DNA from: Membranipora membranacea
Taxonomy: Eukaryota; Bryozoa; Gymnolaemata; Cheilostomatida; Membraniporidae
Assembly (NCBI GenBank): GCA_914767715.1
Contig: OU612072.1
Location: 21,266,001 to 21,330,000 of the forward strand
DNA length: 64,000 nucleotides
Direction: 5' to 3'
Below, one piece after another: positions 45,601 to 57,705 of this stretch. The notes under the pieces are model-generated. The model was not told the origin of the DNA. It worked only from the letters and a program-made list of their open reading frames with translations, and made no database searches. Both the position numbers and the translations under genes were made by a program. Each line of letters begins with the position of its first letter. Position 1 is the stretch's first letter.

Positions 45601-48600
45601 CATTTTCCTGCATTCAGAGTTGCTCTCCTATGAGTTCAAACTCAATACAAGAGAATAATGGATCTAACTTGATCTTAGAATACACTGCATTTTGGGGAGT
45701 TCCTGTGAGGCGAAGAAATCAGAGTAACTTTGGGCTATCCGAAAAATAATTGTATAAAGCAGGGAATAATGTGGAAATCATATTTTCTTTTCTCCAGCAT
45801 TGCTAAGATGACATCGCTGAAGGAGCTGGACTTACAGGACAACAATCTAAGTAGAGATGATCAGCTGAGTCAGACATTGCCAGCACTAACTAATCTGGAG
45901 ATACTGCACCTGGGATACTGTAAGCTGACTAAGATACCTGAAAGGTAATGACACTCATTGGCTGATACCTCAGTGTACTTATCTTTATCCTACTGTTATC
46001 ATCATTTAGGTCAAGGTATATGAAAGTTTATCTTAAAAAATCACTGAAACCCATAAGCAGCAATACAAACGTGAATATAAATATTAAATTGATTGGGAGT
46101 CTTGTCATCACTTAAAACTGTCAAATGACTTCTCATGATCCTCTAATTTTGAGAACTAGTCCTGCGTTACATTGCCCGACAAAAAAAAAGTGGTCCTAAA
46201 TTTTCGTCAAGACAGTCATCATATATGCTGAAAATTATTTAGGTTTTTTCATTTCCCTGTTTTGGTGATGGGTAGTGAATGCTAAAATGCAACAGTTTTT
46301 TTTGCATTGCTCTGTTGAGAAACCTATAGTAGCTATACAACATATCTGTCTTTGGTTGATAAAATGGATTTAACAAATGTACAGACAGCCCCTTAAAAGA
46401 AGAAAATTACTTATTATGACCTATTTTTCCGTGTTGATACATCCTCAAATCTTGCAAAAGAAAAGAAAACATTACAGCCTTAATTTTATTGTAGACACGT
46501 GTGTTATGTATTTTTGTTGTCGAGACAGCCAAAGCCCCTTATTTGACTATGTGAGACGAATTACCAAGTTTGGTCCATTTTCCTGCATTCCGAGTTGCTC
46601 TCCCATGAGTTCAAACTTAATACAAGAGAATAATGGATCTAACTTGATTTAAGAATACACTGCATTTTAGGGAACTCCTGTGAGGCGAAGAAATCAGAGT
46701 AACTCTTGGCTATCCGAAAAATAATCGTGTAAAACTGGGAATAATGTGAAGATTTTATTTTTTTGTCTGCAGCATTGCTAAGTTGACATCGCTGAAGGAG
46801 CTGGACTTAAACGGTAACAATCTAAGAAGAGATGATCAGCTGGGTCAGACATTGTCAGCACTAACGAATCTGGAGAAACTGAACCTGCGCGACTGTAGGC
46901 TGACTAAGATACCTGAAAGGTAATGACACTCATTGGCTAATACCTCAGTATACTCATCTTCATCCTACTGTTATCATCATTTAGGTCAAGGTATATGAAA
47001 GTTTATCTTTAAGAATCACTGAAACCCACAAGCAGCATAACAAACATGAATATAAATATTAAATTGATTGGGAGTCGTGTCATCACTTAAAACTGTCAAA
47101 TGATTTCCCAGGGTCCTCTAATTTTGAGAACTAGTCATGCGCTCAATTGCCCAAAAAATAAAAAGTGTTTCTTAATTTTTGTCAAAGACAGTCATCATAT
47201 ATGCTGAAAGTCATTTAGGTTTATTATTTCCCTGTTTTAGTGTTGGGTAGTGAATGCTAAAACGCAACAGTTTTTTTTGCATTGCTCTGTTGAGAAACCT
47301 ATAGTAGCTATACAACATTTCTGTCATTGGTTGATAAAATGGATTTAACAAGTGTACAGACAGCACCTTAAAAGAAGAACATTACTTATTATGACTTTTT
47401 TTGTCGTGTTCATACATCATCAAGTCTTGCAAAAAAAGAAAACATTACAGCATTTTTTTTGTTGTAAACACCTGTTTTATGTATTTTTGTTGTCGAGTCA
47501 GCCAAAGCCCCTTATTTGACTATGTAAGACGAATTACCAAGTTTGATCCATTTTCCTGCATTCAGAGTATCTCTCCTTTCAGTTCAAACTTAATACAAGA
47601 GAATAATGGATCAAACTTGAAAATACACTCCATTTTAGGAAGATTCTGTCTGGGGGAGAATTCAGAGTGACTCTGAACTGACCACAAAAAAATGGTGTAT
47701 AAGACAGTGAATAATGTGGAAATCATATTTCTTTGTCTCCAGCATTGATAAGATGACATCGCTGAAGCAGCTAAACTTAGTGGGTAACAATCTAAGTAGA
47801 GATGATCAGCTGGGTCAGACATTGTCAGCACTAATTAATCTGGAGATACTGTGCCTGGGATACTGTCTGCTGACTAAGATACCTGAAAGGTAATGACACT
47901 CTTTGGCTGATACCTCAGTATACTCATCTTTATCCTACTGTTATCATCATTTTGGTCAAGGTATATGAAAGTTTATCTTAAAAAATCACTAAAACCCACA
48001 AGCAGCATAACAAACATGAATATAATTATTAAATTGATTGGGAGTCGTGTCATCACTTAAAACTGTCAAATGATTTCCCAGGGTCCTCTAATTTTGAGAA
48101 CTTGTCATGCGCTCAATTGCCCAACAAATAAAAAGTGTTTCTAAATTTTTGTCAAAGACAGTCATCATAAATGCTGAAAATTATTTAGGTTTTTTTATTT
48201 CCCTGTTTTAGTGATGGGTAGTGACTGCTAAAATGCAACAAATTTTTGAGTTGCTCTGTTGAGAAACCTATAGTAGCTATACATTCCTGTCTTTGGTTGA
48301 TAAAACGGATTTAACAAATGTACAGACAGCACCTTAAAAGAAGAACATTACTTATTATGACCTTTTTTGTCGTGTTGATACATCATAAAATCTTGCAAAA
48401 AAAAAAGGAAACATTACAGCTTTAACTTTTTTGTAAACACATGTTTTATGTATTTTTGTTGTCGAGACAGCCAAAGCCCCTTATTTAACTCTGTAAGACG
48501 AATTACCAAGTTTGATCCATTTTCCTGCATTCAGAGTTGCTCTCCTATGAGTTCAAACTTAATACAAGAGAATAATGGATCAAACTTGATCTTAGAATAC

Positions 48601-51600
48601 ACTGCATTATAGGGAGTTCCTGTGAGGCGAAGAATTCAGAGTGATTCTGGCCTTCCGAAAAATAATTGTATAAACTGGCAATAAAGTGAAGATTATATTT
48701 CTTTGTCTGCAGCATTGCTAAGATGACATCGCTGAACAAGCTGGACTTAAACAATAACTACTTAAGAAGAGATGATCAGCTGAGTCAGACATTGTCAGCA
48801 CTTACTAATCTGGAGATACTGTACCTTTTATGCTGTTACCTGACTAAGATACCTGAAAGGTAATGACACTCATTGGCTGATACCTCAGTATACTCATCTT
48901 TATCCTACTGTTATCATCATTTAGGTCAAGGTATATGAAAGTTTATCTTTAAAAATCACTAAAACCCACAAGCAGCAAAACAACCATGAATATAAATATT
49001 AAATTGATTGGGAGTCGTGTCATCACTTAAAACTGTCAAATGATTTCCCAGGGACCTCTAATTTTGAGAACTAGTCATGCTTTCAATTGCCCAACAAATA
49101 AAAAGTGTTTCTAAATTTTTGTCAAAGACAGTCATCATATATGCTGAAAGTCATTTAGGTTTATTATTTCCCTGTTTTAGTGATGGGTAGTGACTGCTAA
49201 AATGTAACAGTTTTTTTGCATTGCTCTGTTGAGAAACCTATAGTAGCTATACAACATTTCTGTCTTTGGTTGATAAAATGGATTGAACAAGTGTACAGAC
49301 AGCACCTTAAAAGAAGAACATTACTTATTTTGACCTTTTTTGTCGCGTTGATACATCATCTAATCTTGCAAAAAAAAAGAAAACATTACAGCCTTAATTT
49401 TTTTGCACTGCTCTGTTGAGAAACCAAAAAGCGCAGACATTACTTATTTGACTTTATTTGTCGTGTTGATACATCATAACAATGAAGAGGGAGTTCATTG
49501 ATCATACCAAATTTTAAGAAAATCAAAACATTACCGCCCTAATTTTTTTGTATTTTTGTTGTCAAAACAGCCAAAGCTGAGATAACTCCAATACGAGGGT
49601 ATTGTCGGCATATCTAATAATATTTTGTATATTCTGTGATGTATTGCTAAGCCCACATGCGAGCTAACGGTAGAAGTTGTGATAGAATCTGACTTCTTTC
49701 CTGATGATATTGCTGGTTGTTGGCGTCGTGTTAGATTGCTGTATATCCAATCGATGATGTTTGGTAGAAGGTTGGTCTTTATTAGTTTGTTTATGAGTAA
49801 GTTTGGGGATATCGTATCAACAGTGCTTCAAAATCAATCGAGAGGGATTTTAAACAGTCCTAGGGTTTAGCATCTAGATATTGTGTTAGATATTGTGTGA
49901 CTGTGTCAAAGGTAAGCAGTTGAACATCCTCGGTAGATCGGCTTTGGAGATATGGTTAAGATCTTCGATAAACAAACTGAAATGTTTAGGCAGAAGTCTC
50001 CTGAGGCATACTAATAGATAGAAGAAAGTGATGTTAGGCACAGTTTTCACTGAATTACACATGATGACGTCGAAACGTCAAATAAAATGGGAGTTGTCCT
50101 TTCTCTAAACGTAATTTGACAACTTCCATGTTGCCAACGAGGTTCAAAGCAATGAAATCATTTTTTATGAGTCTCAGTGTCGTCCTAATAAAAAGAAACT
50201 AGGGCCAATGTAAGAGAGTTATCAAATTGTGGATATTGGAATATAATTGTACTAAATGACATTTAGGTTGTTGCCATTCTCTTAATACCTGATGGTCGCC
50301 TGAAAATTGCAGGTCTGTTGTTAATTGTTGTCAGTAGATCACTATCTACAATTATTTTGTTTCACTCATTCAGCATACTCAATGATTACTATAGTTGATT
50401 TTCTCTGGTTGATAGTTCATAATGTTTTATAATTTTTTTATTGGATGCTCCCAAACTGACCCCAGTCCGTGACTATGATTAAATTTGTACCTAGATTGAG
50501 TTTTATGCAGTTTGCCCGTCTTGAGAAGTTTTCCGTTTTCCCTTCACTTGATAGCCGGCTAGCTCGCCCAATCTCCTACCCAGGAGAGAATCCCAGGTAG
50601 AGAGGTTCCAAGGTGAAACAATATTGACACTAGCTGATAGTCTTTGTGTTTGGTGGGGCAAGCAACCCTATGGATTGGTCGGATTTTGGCTCTCTTGCAT
50701 TTAACTGGAATTTCCTATGTAGATTGCATCAGATTCAATATGTCATTGAGAGGCAAGCAAACATCTTCTTCACCCTCCACTGAGATCCATGTCTGGAAAT
50801 CTTCAGATGATGTTGACTTCTCAACATCCAACTTATACGTGATATGGGATTTCTCCCAGATTCCCAGGCTCCGAACGCATATCAGACTCCAGTATATGAA
50901 CAGATGGTAGAGGCAACGTCCTGAGATTTTGAGTTTCTAAACTCCTCTCAGCTATAGCGTATTATTCAATGAGTCATAAACGACAGCGATCTATGGGCTG
51001 GTTGCTTCAATTTAGTATAGGTTGAAATAATGTACTCAATGGTTGAAGTGGCAAACAGACAACAATTTTAGATAGCTGTGTGAGTTCAGCCTGTCACTCC
51101 GAGCGCCCACTCAGCTCCAAGGTAGCCCTCCCAAACACAAAGACCATTGATCAGTGTCAATATTGTTTCACCTTGACGAGCTTACTGATGAGGTTGTAAT
51201 AAAATAAATGAGATCCAAATTGACAGAGGTAATAGAGCCATCGCAGTTTGCTTACAAGACGCACATTGGGACAGTCGACGCCTCGATCAAACAGCTTGAT
51301 GATTTCACATCAGAGCTTGACAACCGTAATGTAAAAGTGGCGCATTGGACTTTTCAGAGGCATGCAATCGACTGCAACCTTCAACATCTTATTATCAATG
51401 TCTAATTCAGATTTCACCACTCTCTGTCATGAACAAATTTCAATGTTTTGTTGGCACCTTGCAGCATTTCAAAGATGGTATCACTGAAGGAGCTGAATGT
51501 CAGTCTCAACAATTTGAGAGCAGATGATAAGTTGAGTGATAAGCTATCAGGACTTACAAGACTAGAGAAACTGGATATGCTTGGTTGTGATCTGGTGGAG

Positions 51601-51611
51601 TTACCTTCAGG
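39568..51611 (+). CDS. Leucine-rich-repeat protein gene with tandemly duplicated exons
   Basis: Likely start exon 39568-39610 (ATGG context, MEQGREEENLSTDK, donor GTGAGTT, phase 1). Then 40380-40635 (N-terminal cap region, SNWVDPHVREQTFRRFFVSR), 40885-41022, 44323-44469, 45294-45440, 45798-45944, 46773-46919, 47743-47889, 48713-48859 and 51465-51611. From 40635 onward every junction is phase 2. Each 147-nt unit codes 49 residues, two LRRs of the form SLKELxLxxNxLSxDDQ and LTNLExLxLGxCxLTKIPER. The protein is probably a horseshoe-shaped binding protein. I see no signal peptide or membrane segment, so it may be intracellular. A 3' end was not found; more LRR exons follow beyond 57 kb. Confidence 0.78.
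40380..40635 (+). CDS. LRR gene exon: N-terminal region
   Basis: Acceptor TGATTATTTCAG, donor GTTAGTG. Phase 1 in, phase 2 out. Codes YDVAWEEQGDSNWVDPHVRE, RRYLTLVQLERETASAGQLA, LSERLSKSVKYLMLQAIPES and SLKSLR. The last part already has LRR spacing. The first part is not a domain I recognise. Confidence 0.8.
40885..41022 (+). CDS. LRR gene exon: diverged LRR pair
   Basis: 138 nt, phase 2 to 2. LSEMRSLKHLWVNGSGSDEL and LTDLVSLSLRACMLTKVPDR. Nine nucleotides shorter than the later array units, and its intron does not share the array intron, so it is the older, non-amplified member. Confidence 0.88.
41212..42531. mobile_element. 1.3-kb foldback element, full-length relative of the one at 35405
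   Basis: The ends GGTAATGTCAAAGATCGATCC (from about 41212) and GGATCAGTCTTTGAAATTACC (to about 42531) are inverted, and the whole length folds around a centre near 41890. Inner blocks include TTTTACGTCACGTCAT and TTCTCACATAC. It carries the same GATGACGTTGTGTCATTTTA block as the 35405 element. An unoccupied relative of the insertion site is seen at 56181-56200, where GCCTATAACG runs straight into CTAATGGCAT. No coding capacity. Confidence 0.88.
42532..43525 (+). repeat. Intron duplication, copy 1
   Basis: Starts GCTAATGGCATAACTTACCAT. Matches 56190-57490 in the same orientation with local insertions. Shared blocks include GTTGCTGATATATTTGCAAA, TATCTTTACCAAAGTCTT and TTCAGCTGTATATAGT, and both copies end at GCCAAATGCT. 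Each copy lies just upstream of an LRR exon, so intron and exon seem to have been copied together. Confidence 0.85.
44169..44265 (+). pseudogene. Broken LRR exon
   Basis: Follows TTTGTCTGCAG and codes a first LRR (SLNQLRLHDNYLSRDDKKS) but meets TGA at 44254-44256. The second LRR and the donor are missing; the sequence runs directly into the intron end of the next unit. If spliced in, it would truncate the protein. Confidence 0.85.
44323..44469 (+). CDS. LRR exon, array unit 1
   Basis: 147 nt, phase 2 to 2, acceptor TTTTCTCCAG, donor GTAATGA. First LRR SIAKMTSLKQLNLYDNKLSR, second LTNLEILNLGYCQLTKIPER. Confidence 0.9.
45294..45440 (+). CDS. LRR exon, array unit 2
   Basis: 147 nt, phase 2 to 2. 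First LRR SIAKMKSLKELNLPNNNLSE, second LTNLEILNLGDCLLTKITER. Followed by the shortened intron. Confidence 0.9.
45798..45944 (+). CDS. LRR exon, array unit 3
   Basis: 147 nt, phase 2 to 2. First LRR SIAKMTSLKELDLQDNNLSR, second LTNLEILHLGYCKLTKIPER. Confidence 0.9.
46773..46919 (+). CDS. LRR exon, array unit 4
   Basis: 147 nt, phase 2 to 2. First LRR SIAKLTSLKELDLNGNNLRR, second LTNLEKLNLRDCRLTKIPER. Confidence 0.9.
47743..47889 (+). CDS. LRR exon, array unit 5
   Basis: 147 nt, phase 2 to 2. First LRR SIDKMTSLKQLNLVGNNLSR, second LINLEILCLGYCLLTKIPER. Confidence 0.9.
48713..48859 (+). CDS. LRR exon, array unit 6
   Basis: 147 nt, phase 2 to 2. First LRR SIAKMTSLNKLDLNNNYLRR, second LTNLEILYLLCCYLTKIPER. 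Confidence 0.9.
49560..50660 (-). mobile_element. Degraded LINE fragment, inverted part
   Basis: On the minus strand, short stretches read like non-LTR reverse transcriptase: LPNIIDWIYSNLTRRQQ near 49750, and KIRPIHRVACPTKHKDYQLV with SILFHLG near 50700-50600. Stops and frameshifts interrupt them throughout. The block at 50612-50654 is the inverse of 51131-51172, so this piece and the plus-strand piece derive from the same element family in opposite orientations. Confidence 0.5.
51110..51420 (+). mobile_element. Degraded LINE reverse-transcriptase fragment, plus strand
   Basis: MRSKLTEVIEPSQFAYKTHI followed by GTVDASIKQLDDFTSELDNR resembles the palm region after the PISxLPxLxKxxEK motif. The catalytic-type motif (DFSEACNRLQPS) is in another frame at 51345, so there is a frameshift. 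It ends about 45 bp before the LRR exon at 51465. Confidence 0.6.
51465..51611 (+). CDS. LRR exon outside the tandem array
   Basis: 147 nt, phase 2 to 2, acceptor CACCTTGCAG, donor GTATGTT. First LRR SISKMVSLKELNVSLNNLRA, second LTRLEKLDMLGCDLVELPSG. Same length and phase as the array units but strongly diverged, and its flanking introns do not match the array. Probably an old, stable exon. Confidence 0.87.
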
Positions 51612-54600
51612 GTATGTTCAGTTTGTTTGTTTGATTATGCTATTGAAATAACACATCAAAAACTATATTGCATGTATGTATGTATGTGTTTTGATTTTCA
51701 AATTTTTGGAATTGTGCTCACCCACAAGTGAGAAGTGTCAGAATCAATCCGAAATGTAAACACTGGCTACCACAATGTAATGCAATCTGAATGCCTTTCA
51801 GTTCTCAATGGAAATTGTTTTCAAGAACCATCTCACATCAATCTCTGTTACATTTTATTAGGAATCAATCTCAATTTGGCAAACTCAATGTTTAGCCCAC
51901 TGTCAAGAAAATTGTTACATCACTTCCAGAGATCGATGGAATGTGTTAAAATTTAAAAAAAAACTATATTACCTTCAAAACATTCATGGAATTTGAAAAT
52001 GCCGAAAAACGGCGCCATAATGTGGAGTCGATATACTAGATGACAGAGTGTTTACCATCATAAAGGTAAATTTATCCCCAATGAGTAGGGCAGCTGCCAT
52101 TCAGTTTTGTAATATCATAACTGGCTGGCAGTAGAATTGCTGATATTAAATCAATGAAAACTGCCTCCGTTCACAAGCTATACTATAGTATCGTCCAGCA
52201 AAGTAAAATGACAAATTATAAATTACCACTCCATCAAAAAGTTGTAAATGTTGTCAGAAAATCAGGCTCAGGCGATACTAACATGAGTATCTTCGCAGTG
52301 CAAACAAAATCAAAGATATCTCAAAATATATGTAGACTTCGGTGACGACAGAATGGATGAAACAGTAGTATCAAAGCTTTCACACCAAGAGATCAAGATT
52401 TAATCCCTGGGCTGACTTGATCACATAGCATACTCATCAAAGTTTGCAAAGTTTGACAGGTGTAAGATTAACACCTGAACAGCAAGCATTGAAATCATTA
52501 TCCTTTAAAATGTGATCTGGGGTTTAACTCGGGATGATGGATTCCTGTTTTTAATTCATTCAAACAAAGCTGCATTAAACATACAATTATGGTTGTGCTG
52601 ATTGCCTTCCTCCTGGAATCCAAAATGATCGCCGTTGACCTAAGTCATTGATGGAATTGAACTCAAGAACTGTAGAAACATTGTCCATTGTCATAGAGTT
52701 TGTCAATACAATTCCGACCTATATCAATATGGATCCATGATATTTTAACTGCATAAGGAGTCAAAAACTTAGTATCTCAATGTAAATGTTGTAAACAAGA
52801 TGTCTGCTAAGCAAGAATATCGAAATTTGTGGTGGAAGTTGAAAACATTAGATGATAACTCAACATGTAACCGGCATGGAAGATATCAGCCCTAACTCTT
52901 TTGTGTGTACGAACGAAATTCAAAACTCAATGCTGTGTATTGACATTAATTTTGCCAGAGTTAAATAAAGCCTATTTTCTGGGAAAATTTATGCTATTCA
53001 CGCAGAAAAAGCTGGCTGTACTGTCTTTAGCTATCAACAATGTTTAATATTGAGATTTTTTTTTTATTTGGACACAATGGACTCAAATTTGGGCTCTCTG
53101 ACCGGATTCTTGCCAGTAGTTAATTGTTGTAGCTGTAATTATAGGAATTAATTATCACTTAGATCCATTGCCTATGATAATTATTGTGCATAAACATGGA
53201 TTAGGTCCCACTACACCTACTATAGGTCTTCAGGGATTATCAACTGTTACGCTGCAATTGCCAACACCACTAAACAAATTATAATCACTCGACCAAGGAT
53301 AAAAGTGAATTTTGGCAATAGTACTTGACCGCCTTTATGAAAATAAGAAAAAGTTCGTCTACTATTTCACTGGCTGTGAACTGGATTGATTTCATCAAAC
53401 TGCTGCAGGATAGTGATTGCATATTTGAGAGCTGAATCTGCTGAATGTAAATTTGGCAATCCTCAATACTGTTAAGGTCTGCCATAGATTGTTTTTGGCA
53501 ACTTTTTTGACTTCAGCTTAATACCTATCAAGTGGCAAGGTTGTTGGGAGGTAGTGCACGGCCATACACATTTATGAATTTTAGGATGGCACATTGGTCA
53601 TCATAATCAGTTTCGATTATCCTGAGCAACAACTATCCAAACCTGTACTTTGCCCAGTGAATATGAGAATACAGGTTCTTTATTTATGAATCTACAATTC
53701 TGTAAAAATTACGAATATAAAACAGGTATGCTAATAAAACAGGTAGGCTAATAAAACAGGTACGCTAATAAAATAGTGTACACACCTTTAAAAATTTGAA
53801 GTAAAGAAATCATGTAAACTTATGTAAAATTTTCATGAGATATAAAGTCATCACTTTTGGATTTTTTGAACCATCCTGCTATAAATGACAAGTGCAGGGT
53901 CACCAGCTCAAAAAGTTATACAGACTTGTAGGTTCTCAAGATGCTCACAAATTCTCAGAAAATTTAGGAATCTTATGAAAACATGACTTTTGATTTTTGA
54001 ACCTCAACCGTAGGCTCCAAGACAGCAGCAGAGGCAGTTTGGAAATTATATCTAATCCCAGGTGATCTAGTATTATAAGGCATTCATGTCAGTTCATCTT
54101 TTGTTGCGCAGTTCTCATGGCCATCATCTCATTTACTCTTTTGCTTCCGATTTCAGCAGAGGAGATAAACCTGGGAAGCCCTTTTCAGGGCACCGCGTAT
54201 TTTCAAGCTCAGAGTTGAAATCCTTTATGGCCAGTATGATGCCCATAAGGTCCCTATATTGCCACTCACAGTATTATGAGCATTCCAATGGTTCGGAATA
54301 ATTACATCTGTCATTTCTGCTTTGACTCATCCATCAATCAATTAATTGTTTGAAGAACAGGGAAATCTTCTATAGCTTAAAGTATATAGGTACTATAGTG
54401 ATCGTTATGTAAAAAGGGGTGAACATATCTTCTGTCCATATCAAAGCCCCCTTTGAGATGTTAGCATTCTATAAAAGGAACAATGTAAAGCTAAATGACT
54501 CATTATGTTGCTTGACGATAGTAAGTAGTTAATCTGATTACCAAGAACTGTTATAATTGGAAGTGGAGCTTTTACTGATTAACTGGTGATAGTGAGTTGA

Positions 54601-56179
54601 AATTTCAGCATAATTGTCAGTGTTTGTCCATATAATCCTTGACTGACCGCTGGTCTATCTCTGCTTCTTGTGCATCAATTTCTGCTATCTGTTGCCCTCT
54701 GCTGTTTGATATTCATCTTCTGCACTGCCATAGTTCTCTAATGACATATAAGGGCACCATGACTATTGTACCACTAATGTTTCTGGTTGAGTTAGTTCCC
54801 AATGAAGGAGTGAGCATTGATGTGAACTCGTTACTGGGGGCTTAGAAGCTTGGTCAAAGCGGTATAGGCTGGTGTGGGTCGTCAGGCTAGTCGATATTGA
54901 TGTCCTCTTTATTTGGCTGATGGTGATGATTTGGTGAAGTTTCATAATCTATGGCCTATGTTCTCGCCATCGGATATCTGGGTTATCAGTTGAAACTGTA
55001 ACTGATGCGGTTATTGCAACAGGGGGCGTCCAATGAACCTTTTATGCTGATTGCCTGTTGGGGCCGCTAGCTATGACTATCTGACTCCTTTACTGGTTGA
55101 GAAATAGAATGGTCAATGTCCTATACGGTTAGCTTTAGCAAATATCTTGTGATTCATCGCACAGTGTTCTGACCTATTCAATAGATTGCACAAATGCCAT
55201 TACAAGTAGTTTTATCCTTGAACCTTTTCAGAGCAATAAGGAAATTTTGTGAACCCAAGTTATCCCCACATCTCGAAATGACAAAAAAAAACATAAATTA
55301 ATTGTAAAGAGAAATCTTCTTTTGTGGTTGAGTTGTGTTGTGAGTTATCGAACTACACACCTTGGCAGATGTTTTCCTTGTTTACTAAAAAAATAACCAC
55401 TATGTTCCTAAGGATATGAGCAATCCAGTGATATAAAAAATTGTGCTGTCAGACCTTTTGAAGCCATGCGGCTGCTCAAATGAAAATGATTTTACTGTTT
55501 TGTAATGCTTTAGAGAAAGCTTCTTCTGCTGCAGGCATAAGCAATTATGGAGCTACATACAGACCATAGATTTTCAGGACATACTTGACTCTGAGACCTG
55601 TGTCACTCTTTTTCACTCTACTCTAATCAGTGTAATTGTTTGTGTTTACTCTACTCTTGGGCTTGGTAAATTATTTTTGACCATAATCCCTAACTCGAGT
55701 ACGTGGACTCTTGTATAAATCTTTGAACAAACTGATTGCTAGATGATGCGGCCATATTTTCAATTAGCTTTCAGAAATCTTTATTTCAAATTAGTAAGAC
55801 CACATATTAACCATCCATGGCCAAAAAGAAAGGAGTAGTTACACCTTTGTTTACCTGCAAAAAAACAATGATACTTAGAAGTTAAGGGGTGAATTGGTTA
55901 TGCTCAACCTGCACAGTTGTTACTTTTACATCACCTTAGCCTCTCGCGTCAAAAATCTCTCGTCTGCTTCTGTGTCACCTGATATCAATGCTCTCGTTTT
56001 CTTATTGTTATGCGCTATGGGTAGACCCTTCTACAGTTTGCAAAAAGACACAAAGATAAATGTTAAACAAATATTGAGATCAATGAGTAAAAGAAGAGTC
56101 AATTGATTTCTCGATCTTGTCACACATGTAAACGCAGCTTTAATGTTGTATATAAGGATATCAGTATAGTTTTAATCAG
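51612..56179 (+). other. Long intron or intergenic stretch without a supported gene
   Basis: No exon with LRR character or good splice partners was found. Minor repeats: TGTATGTATGTATG near 51673 and three ~17-bp units of TAATAAAACAGGTA at 53715-53775. The frames at 54086-54301, 54639-54845 and 55894-56106 show no motif. Confidence 0.4.
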
Positions 56180-57490
56180 AGCCTATAACGCTAATGGCAT
56201 AACTTACCATAGTAATTATGACAATTTTAAATAATCTGAGGTGTATAGATTATTTGGCCAACTTAATTGTATTACTATACTATATAGTGGTATCAATCCA
56301 TATTCAATTGCCTATGTTTCAAAACGCATCCTGCTGCACATCACTGATTTTTTAATCCTGCATCTGATCTTTGTATCGAAAGTGAATGAAGTGTTTGGTC
56401 AATCAAGGGAGACAACTGTGAACTCTATATAGTTATAGTTTGGTGTAAACATGGACATTTTCTAAATTTTTTCAGCTCCTTGCTAAACAAAATACCAGAT
56501 ATGAAGTCCTCATCCTTAGTGTCATACAAAATATGCCATTCAAATGCTGCAATGCCAAAAAAATTCAAGTGTCCACCAACTGTCCACATAGCATAGGACA
56601 ACTACAACGAATAGGACAAAAGTTCATGATCCCTTTTGCCTGCAGCTCAAAGCCTAAATGCAGGCAAATTGGATCATGCTTGATCTAGAGATTAGTACAG
56701 TGTTGCTGATATATTTGCAAATCAACCAACAAGAATCTTCTTTACAGTTACATTGTTTTGCGATATTACTATTTTATATCTTTACCAAAGTCTTAAATTC
56801 CCATTTATCTTTTTCCACTGTCATTGTTAGAATTTTATTGAATGAAGAGTCAGTTTTTGTACTTGATAATTCTCTTGCATATATGAATGGGTATGCGATA
56901 CAATCATCAATAGCAGTAGCCTAATTAGCAATTTTCAAATTCAAAATCCGAGAGTTTTGAGCGAAAAACCTAGATTATGGACAGAAAATCAATGATAGCA
57001 TCATCGGTTCTACACCTTCCAATGATGTTACGTAGCCCTACAATTAAGTGCCTCACTTCAGCTGTATATAGTGTCCTGTCTAGGTTTATTATTAATTCTA
57101 TGTGAGGATCACATGGTGAAGGGCTGACATGAGACAATTACTTACTTAATTTGTGTATTTGAAAAGTTAAATATGAATGAAATAAAACAATAAATATATC
57201 AAAATATACTCCATTTATTCCATGCTATCAGTTACGACAATTTTCAACGCTGTATTCTGTTCTCTGGGAGGTCTTCACCTCATTACCGGGGTATTTGTCT
57301 GTTTGTGAAGTATTTGGGTTTCTCATGATGTCACGTCAAATGCAGCCGGCAGTAGTCAGCGGATCAATTAAGACAATTTGCATTGCATTACTCAGTTTCC
57401 TGAGGGTTTAGTACCCAATGACTTGTGTTTTCGTCTGTTTGCTTAGTATTTGAGCTTTTCTGGACCTCATGCCAAATGCTGCCATTTATT
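56180..57490 (+). repeat. Intron duplication, copy 2
   Basis: Same orientation and order as 42532-43525 but with an extra ~350 bp near 56290-56690 and a 38-bp insertion near 57262-57300. It carries the uninterrupted junction GAGCCTATAACGCTAATGGC where copy 1 has the foldback element. It ends in a short internal duplication (TATTATTAAGTCTATGTGAGGATCAGAT). Confidence 0.85.
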
Positions 57491-57558
57491 ATTAAGTCTA
57501 TGTGAGGATCAGATCAGAGAATAATGGATCAAACTTGATTATATTTCTTTGTCTGCAG

Positions 57559-57705
57559 CATTGCAAAGATGACATCGCTGAAGTACCTAAACTTAGACCG
57601 TAACAATCTAAGTAGAGATGATCAGCTGGGTCAGACATTGTCAGCACTTACTAATCTGGAGAAACTGCACCTGAGAGGCTGTCAGCTGACTAAGATACCT
57701 GAAAG
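57559..57705 (+). CDS. LRR exon, distal unit
   Basis: 147 nt, phase 2 to 2, acceptor TTTGTCTGCAG, donor GTAATGA. First LRR SIAKMTSLKYLNLDRNNLSR, second LTNLEKLHLRGCQLTKIPER. Whether it belongs to the same transcript as the proximal array or to a neighbouring copy of the gene is not clear. Confidence 0.85.

Larger units (their letters stand above)
43560..49400 (+). repeat. Tandem array of ~970-bp exon-plus-intron units
   Basis: LRR exons start at 44323, 45294, 45798, 46773, 47743 and 48713: periods 971, 504, 975, 970 and 970. The introns are repeated as closely as the exons (AATGACACTCATTGGCTGAT after each donor; TTGTTGTCGAGACAGCCAAAG; GAATTACCAAGTTTG). The 504-bp unit lacks about 470 bp of intron. 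Open frames containing CCRDSQSPL and CSPMSSNLIQ recur in each unit only because the intron is repeated. Confidence 0.93.

Noticed and set aside
44898-48754. Recurring frames with CCRDSQSPL and CSPMSSNLIQENNGSN
   Set aside because: These lie in the repeated introns of the LRR array, are broken differently in each unit and have no splice partners.
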